A stretch of 16,210 nt of DNA from JAPLJQ01 sp037143735. GTDB lineage: Bacteria > Desulfobacterota > Syntrophia > Syntrophales > UBA2185. Where the stretch lies: NCBI GenBank assembly GCA_037143735.1, contig JBAWYD010000056.1, positions 1 through 16,210 of the forward strand, read 5' to 3'. The notes under the pieces were generated by a model. The model made no database searches and was not told where the DNA came from. It worked only from the letters and a program-made list of their open reading frames with translations. Shown here piece by piece: positions 14,225-16,210 of this stretch (the stretch's first letter is position 1; every line of letters begins with the position of its first letter). A program made the translations under genes and the position numbers.

Positions 14225-15487
14225 TCAGCCACTCTTCAATCCCCCGGGTTCCTGCTCGATAATCCGTCCTGCTGCTTCTATCCATTGGGCTACACTCTTT
14301 TCATCAATGCCCTGAATGGACAATAGCATGTCCGGATCTGCAGATGCAATCATGGCAACACTTTTAAAACCCTCATCAAAGAGCCGTTCAGCCGTTGCAT
14401 CTTCAATACCAGGGATTCTCATAAGGGATTTATGTCCCTCTTCCTCCTGAATTGCCGCCATGGATTCACTCTTGACATCAATTCTCCACCCCGTCAACTT
14501 AACGGCCAATCTGACATTTTGCCCATTTTTACCAATGGCCAATGAAAGCTGATCATCAGGAACAATGACATCCATGGAACGGTTTTCGTCATCCATAAAA
14601 ACCCGATTCACCTTGGCGGGAGAAAGGGCGCTGCAAACATATGTTGCGGCATCTGTAGCATATGGAACAATATCAATCTTTTCACCTCGCAATTCCTGAA
14701 CCACACTCTGTACCCGGGAACCTCTCATCCCCACACATGCACCAACAGGATCAATGTCCTTATCTTTCGTTCTGACAGAAATTTTAGCCCGTTTCCCCGG
14801 TTCTCTTGAAACATTCACGATTTCGATCAACCCCTCGGAGATTTCCGGCACCTCTACTTCAAAAAGTGACTTGAGAAATCCCGGATGTGTCCTGGAAAGA
14901 ATGATCTGGGGACCCTTCGATATCTTTTTTACATCGCATACAAATGCACGGATCCTCTCTCCCCGTTTATAGACCTCACGATAAATCTGCTCCGATGTGG
15001 GAATGACGCCTTCGGTACGACCGAGGTTCACGATGATGCTTCCTCCCTCAAATCTCTGGACGAAACCATTCAGCAGTTCAAACTTCCTGTCCTTATATTC
15101 CTCGTAGATGTTATCCCGTTCCGCATCTTTAACCTTCTGAATGATGATTTGCTTCGCCGTCTGCACGGCAATTCTGCCAAACGTGCTTGTTTCTATTTTA
15201 ATACCGAGACTGTCTCCCCGTTCCGCTCCTTCATCGTGTTTTTGCCTGGCCTCACCAAGGGACACCTGGACCTCGGGGTCCAGAACCTTCTCCACGACGG
15301 TTTTAAACTGGAAGACCTCGATTTCACCGACGTCTTCATTGTAATGGGCTTCAATGTCCACATGAGGCCCGAGTTTTTTCCGCGCAGCCGTTAACATAGC
15401 GGTTTCCAGGGCTTCGATGATGACGTTTTTGTCTATACCTCTATCCTTACCCATCTGTTCGATCAGACGTTTAAGTTCTGGAAACAT
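14225..15487 (-). CDS. nusA: Transcription termination/antitermination factor NusA
   Basis: The 420-residue protein binds RNA polymerase and RNA, modulating pausing, termination and antitermination. Domains: N-terminal polymerase-binding domain (1-130, with AARKKLGP and the FQFKTVV region), S1 domain (about 135-199), KH1 (VGACVGMRGSRVQSVVQEL, 248-266), KH2 (LAIGKNGQNVRLAVKLTGW, 316-334), and a single C-terminal helix-hairpin-helix module (about 355-412, IPGIEDATAERLFDEGF and IQGIDEKSVAQWIEAAG). It therefore carries a shorter C-terminus than the two acidic repeats of the E. coli protein. GGAGGAA lies about 8 nt upstream. A T9 run follows its stop codon in the 56-bp gap before infB, but without a stem. 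Neither ylxR nor an L7Ae-like gene sits between nusA and infB. Confidence 0.99.
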   Translation of the reverse strand: MFPELKRLIEQMGKDRGIDKNVIIEALETAMLTAARKKLGPHVDIEAHYNEDVGEIEVFQFKTVVEKVLDPEVQVSLGEARQKHDEGAERGDSLGIKIETSTFGRIAVQTAKQIIIQKVKDAERDNIYEEYKDRKFELLNGFVQRFEGGSIIVNLGRTEGVIPTSEQIYREVYKRGERIRAFVCDVKKISKGPQIILSRTHPGFLKSLFEVEVPEISEGLIEIVNVSREPGKRAKISVRTKDKDIDPVGACVGMRGSRVQSVVQELRGEKIDIVPYATDAATYVCSALSPAKVNRVFMDDENRSMDVIVPDDQLSLAIGKNGQNVRLAVKLTGWRIDVKSESMAAIQEEEGHKSLMRIPGIEDATAERLFDEGFKSVAMIASADPDMLLSIQGIDEKSVAQWIEAAGRIIEQEPGGLKSG

Positions 15488-15512
15488 TTAAAAATTCCTC
15501 CAAATATAATCG

Positions 15513-15992
15513 TCAGAACTCATATTCAAGATGTGCCTTCACCACCAGATCTCTCGGTATGCGATAGGTCTTACCAGCAACATCTACCATCAGAAACTTT
15601 CTGCCATTCTCATCCAAATAATCAATCAGATCCCCCCGGAAATTTTTGATTCCATCTATTTTCTGATCAACCCTGACGCAGACTTTGGATCCCCGATATT
15701 TCAGGAAATCTTTATCCCTCGCAAGGGGTCGATCCAGGCCGGGAGAAGAAACTTCCATGGTGTAAGGACCGGGAGGGATGTCATGGACATCCAGGATATC
15801 ACCAACCTGATGACTTATTTCAGTGCAATCCTCCAGCGTAACGCCGCCTATTTTATCCATGAAAATTCTCACCATCCAACGGGTTTTCATTCTCAGGCAC
15901 TCAACTTCGACCAACTCCAGGTGCTCATCTTCAAGAACCGGCTCTATTAATTCCCTGATTTTTTCTTTATATGTTCGATTTGCTTCCGTCAT
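15513..15992 (-). CDS. rimP: Ribosome maturation factor RimP
   Basis: The 159-residue protein is needed for 30S subunit maturation. The N-terminal alpha/beta domain (1-80) and the C-terminal SH3-like domain are both present, with the family signature YTMEVSSPGLDRPLARDKDF (78-97) and the LVVKAHLEYEF end. ATG 15992 is chosen because GGAAAAGAA lies just before it and it yields the usual N-terminus. The frame runs on upstream without a stop through the terminator and into the tRNA, which is chance read-through. It is the first protein gene of the operon and is followed 25 bp later by nusA, the normal bacterial order. Confidence 0.98.
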   Translation of the reverse strand: MTEANRTYKEKIRELIEPVLEDEHLELVEVECLRMKTRWMVRIFMDKIGGVTLEDCTEISHQVGDILDVHDIPPGPYTMEVSSPGLDRPLARDKDFLKYRGSKVCVRVDQKIDGIKNFRGDLIDYLDENGRKFLMVDVAGKTYRIPRDLVVKAHLEYEF

Positions 15993-16035
15993 TTCTTTTC
16001 CAATAATCAACGCTCCCGCAAAATGACCAGTATTG

Positions 16036-16061
16036 AAAAAAAAAGTGGGCATAAGCCCACT
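16036..16061 (-). terminator. Intrinsic terminator between tRNA-Gly and rimP (possible attenuator)
   Basis: On the minus strand a perfect 7-bp GC-rich stem, AGTGGGC with GCCCACT, encloses a 4-nt TTAT loop and is followed at once by a run of nine T's (complement of 16036-16044). It is oriented to stop transcripts coming from the tRNA side, 44 bp before the rimP start. As little room is left for a promoter between it and rimP, the operon may depend on read-through. Confidence 0.9.
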
Positions 16062-16089
16062 CATCAAAAATAAACGATGATTTTGGGAT

Positions 16090-16118
16090 TTTCTAACATA
16101 CAATATTCGTGATTGCAA
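16090..16118 (-). promoter_or_regulatory. Possible promoter upstream of the rimP leader terminator
   Basis: On the minus strand TTGCAA (16113-16118) and TAGAAA (16090-16095) are spaced 17 bp apart, with a TG extended -10 dinucleotide just before the latter. A transcript would begin near 16083 and meet the terminator at 16061 after about 20 nt. Each hexamer matches consensus at only four of six positions. Confidence 0.3.
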
Positions 16119-16155
16119 GAAAAAATTAAGACTTACGTGGAGGGGGTGAATAAAT

Positions 16156-16210
<55 letters not shown>

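Overview
The window is a compact, almost wholly minus-strand stretch of bacterial housekeeping DNA. The gene set and order, together with moderate GC and short or overlapping gene junctions, fit Desulfobacterota (former Deltaproteobacteria), perhaps a Syntrophus-like anaerobe. The clues are the order rimP-nusA-infB-ylxP-rbfA-nrnA-truB-rpsO-pnp-M16 peptidase-dut, a stand-alone homocysteine-synthesis protein (DUF39/HcyBio), and a pilMNOP cluster. The lineage is inferred from family knowledge; no marker here proves it.

In the direction of transcription (right to left): (1) the 3' part of a tRNA-Gly(CCC) with encoded CCA runs off the right edge. About 95 bp further on is a strong intrinsic terminator, which lies just upstream of rimP. 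(2) 15992 to 3300 is one long probable operon of twelve genes. rimP, nusA, infB, ylxP and rbfA serve transcription elongation, initiation and ribosome maturation. nrnA, truB, rpsO and pnp serve nanoRNA turnover, tRNA pseudouridylation, ribosomal protein S15 and RNA decay. An M16 zinc peptidase, dUTPase and the DUF39 protein follow. Several junctions are ATGA-type or short overlaps, which suggests translational coupling. (3) About 220 bp without a gene (3083-3299) holds a 34-bp perfect AT-rich palindrome, a GC-rich hairpin that looks like a dispersed REP-type element, and a possible promoter with inverted half-sites. (4) A small XRE-family regulator overlaps a FtsB/DivIC-like septum protein. 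(5) pilM-pilN-pilO and the first 33 codons of a probable pilP form the type IV pilus inner-membrane alignment complex, running off the left edge.

No mobile element, CRISPR array, prophage, defence system or rRNA is visible, and I see no strong case for an undescribed system. The best second-look items are the attenuator-like layout between tRNA-Gly and rimP, the coupled XRE/septum-protein pair with its palindrome-rich upstream region, and the DUF39 gene standing without its usual ferredoxin-like partner. All larger plus-strand open frames are shadows of the minus-strand genes.
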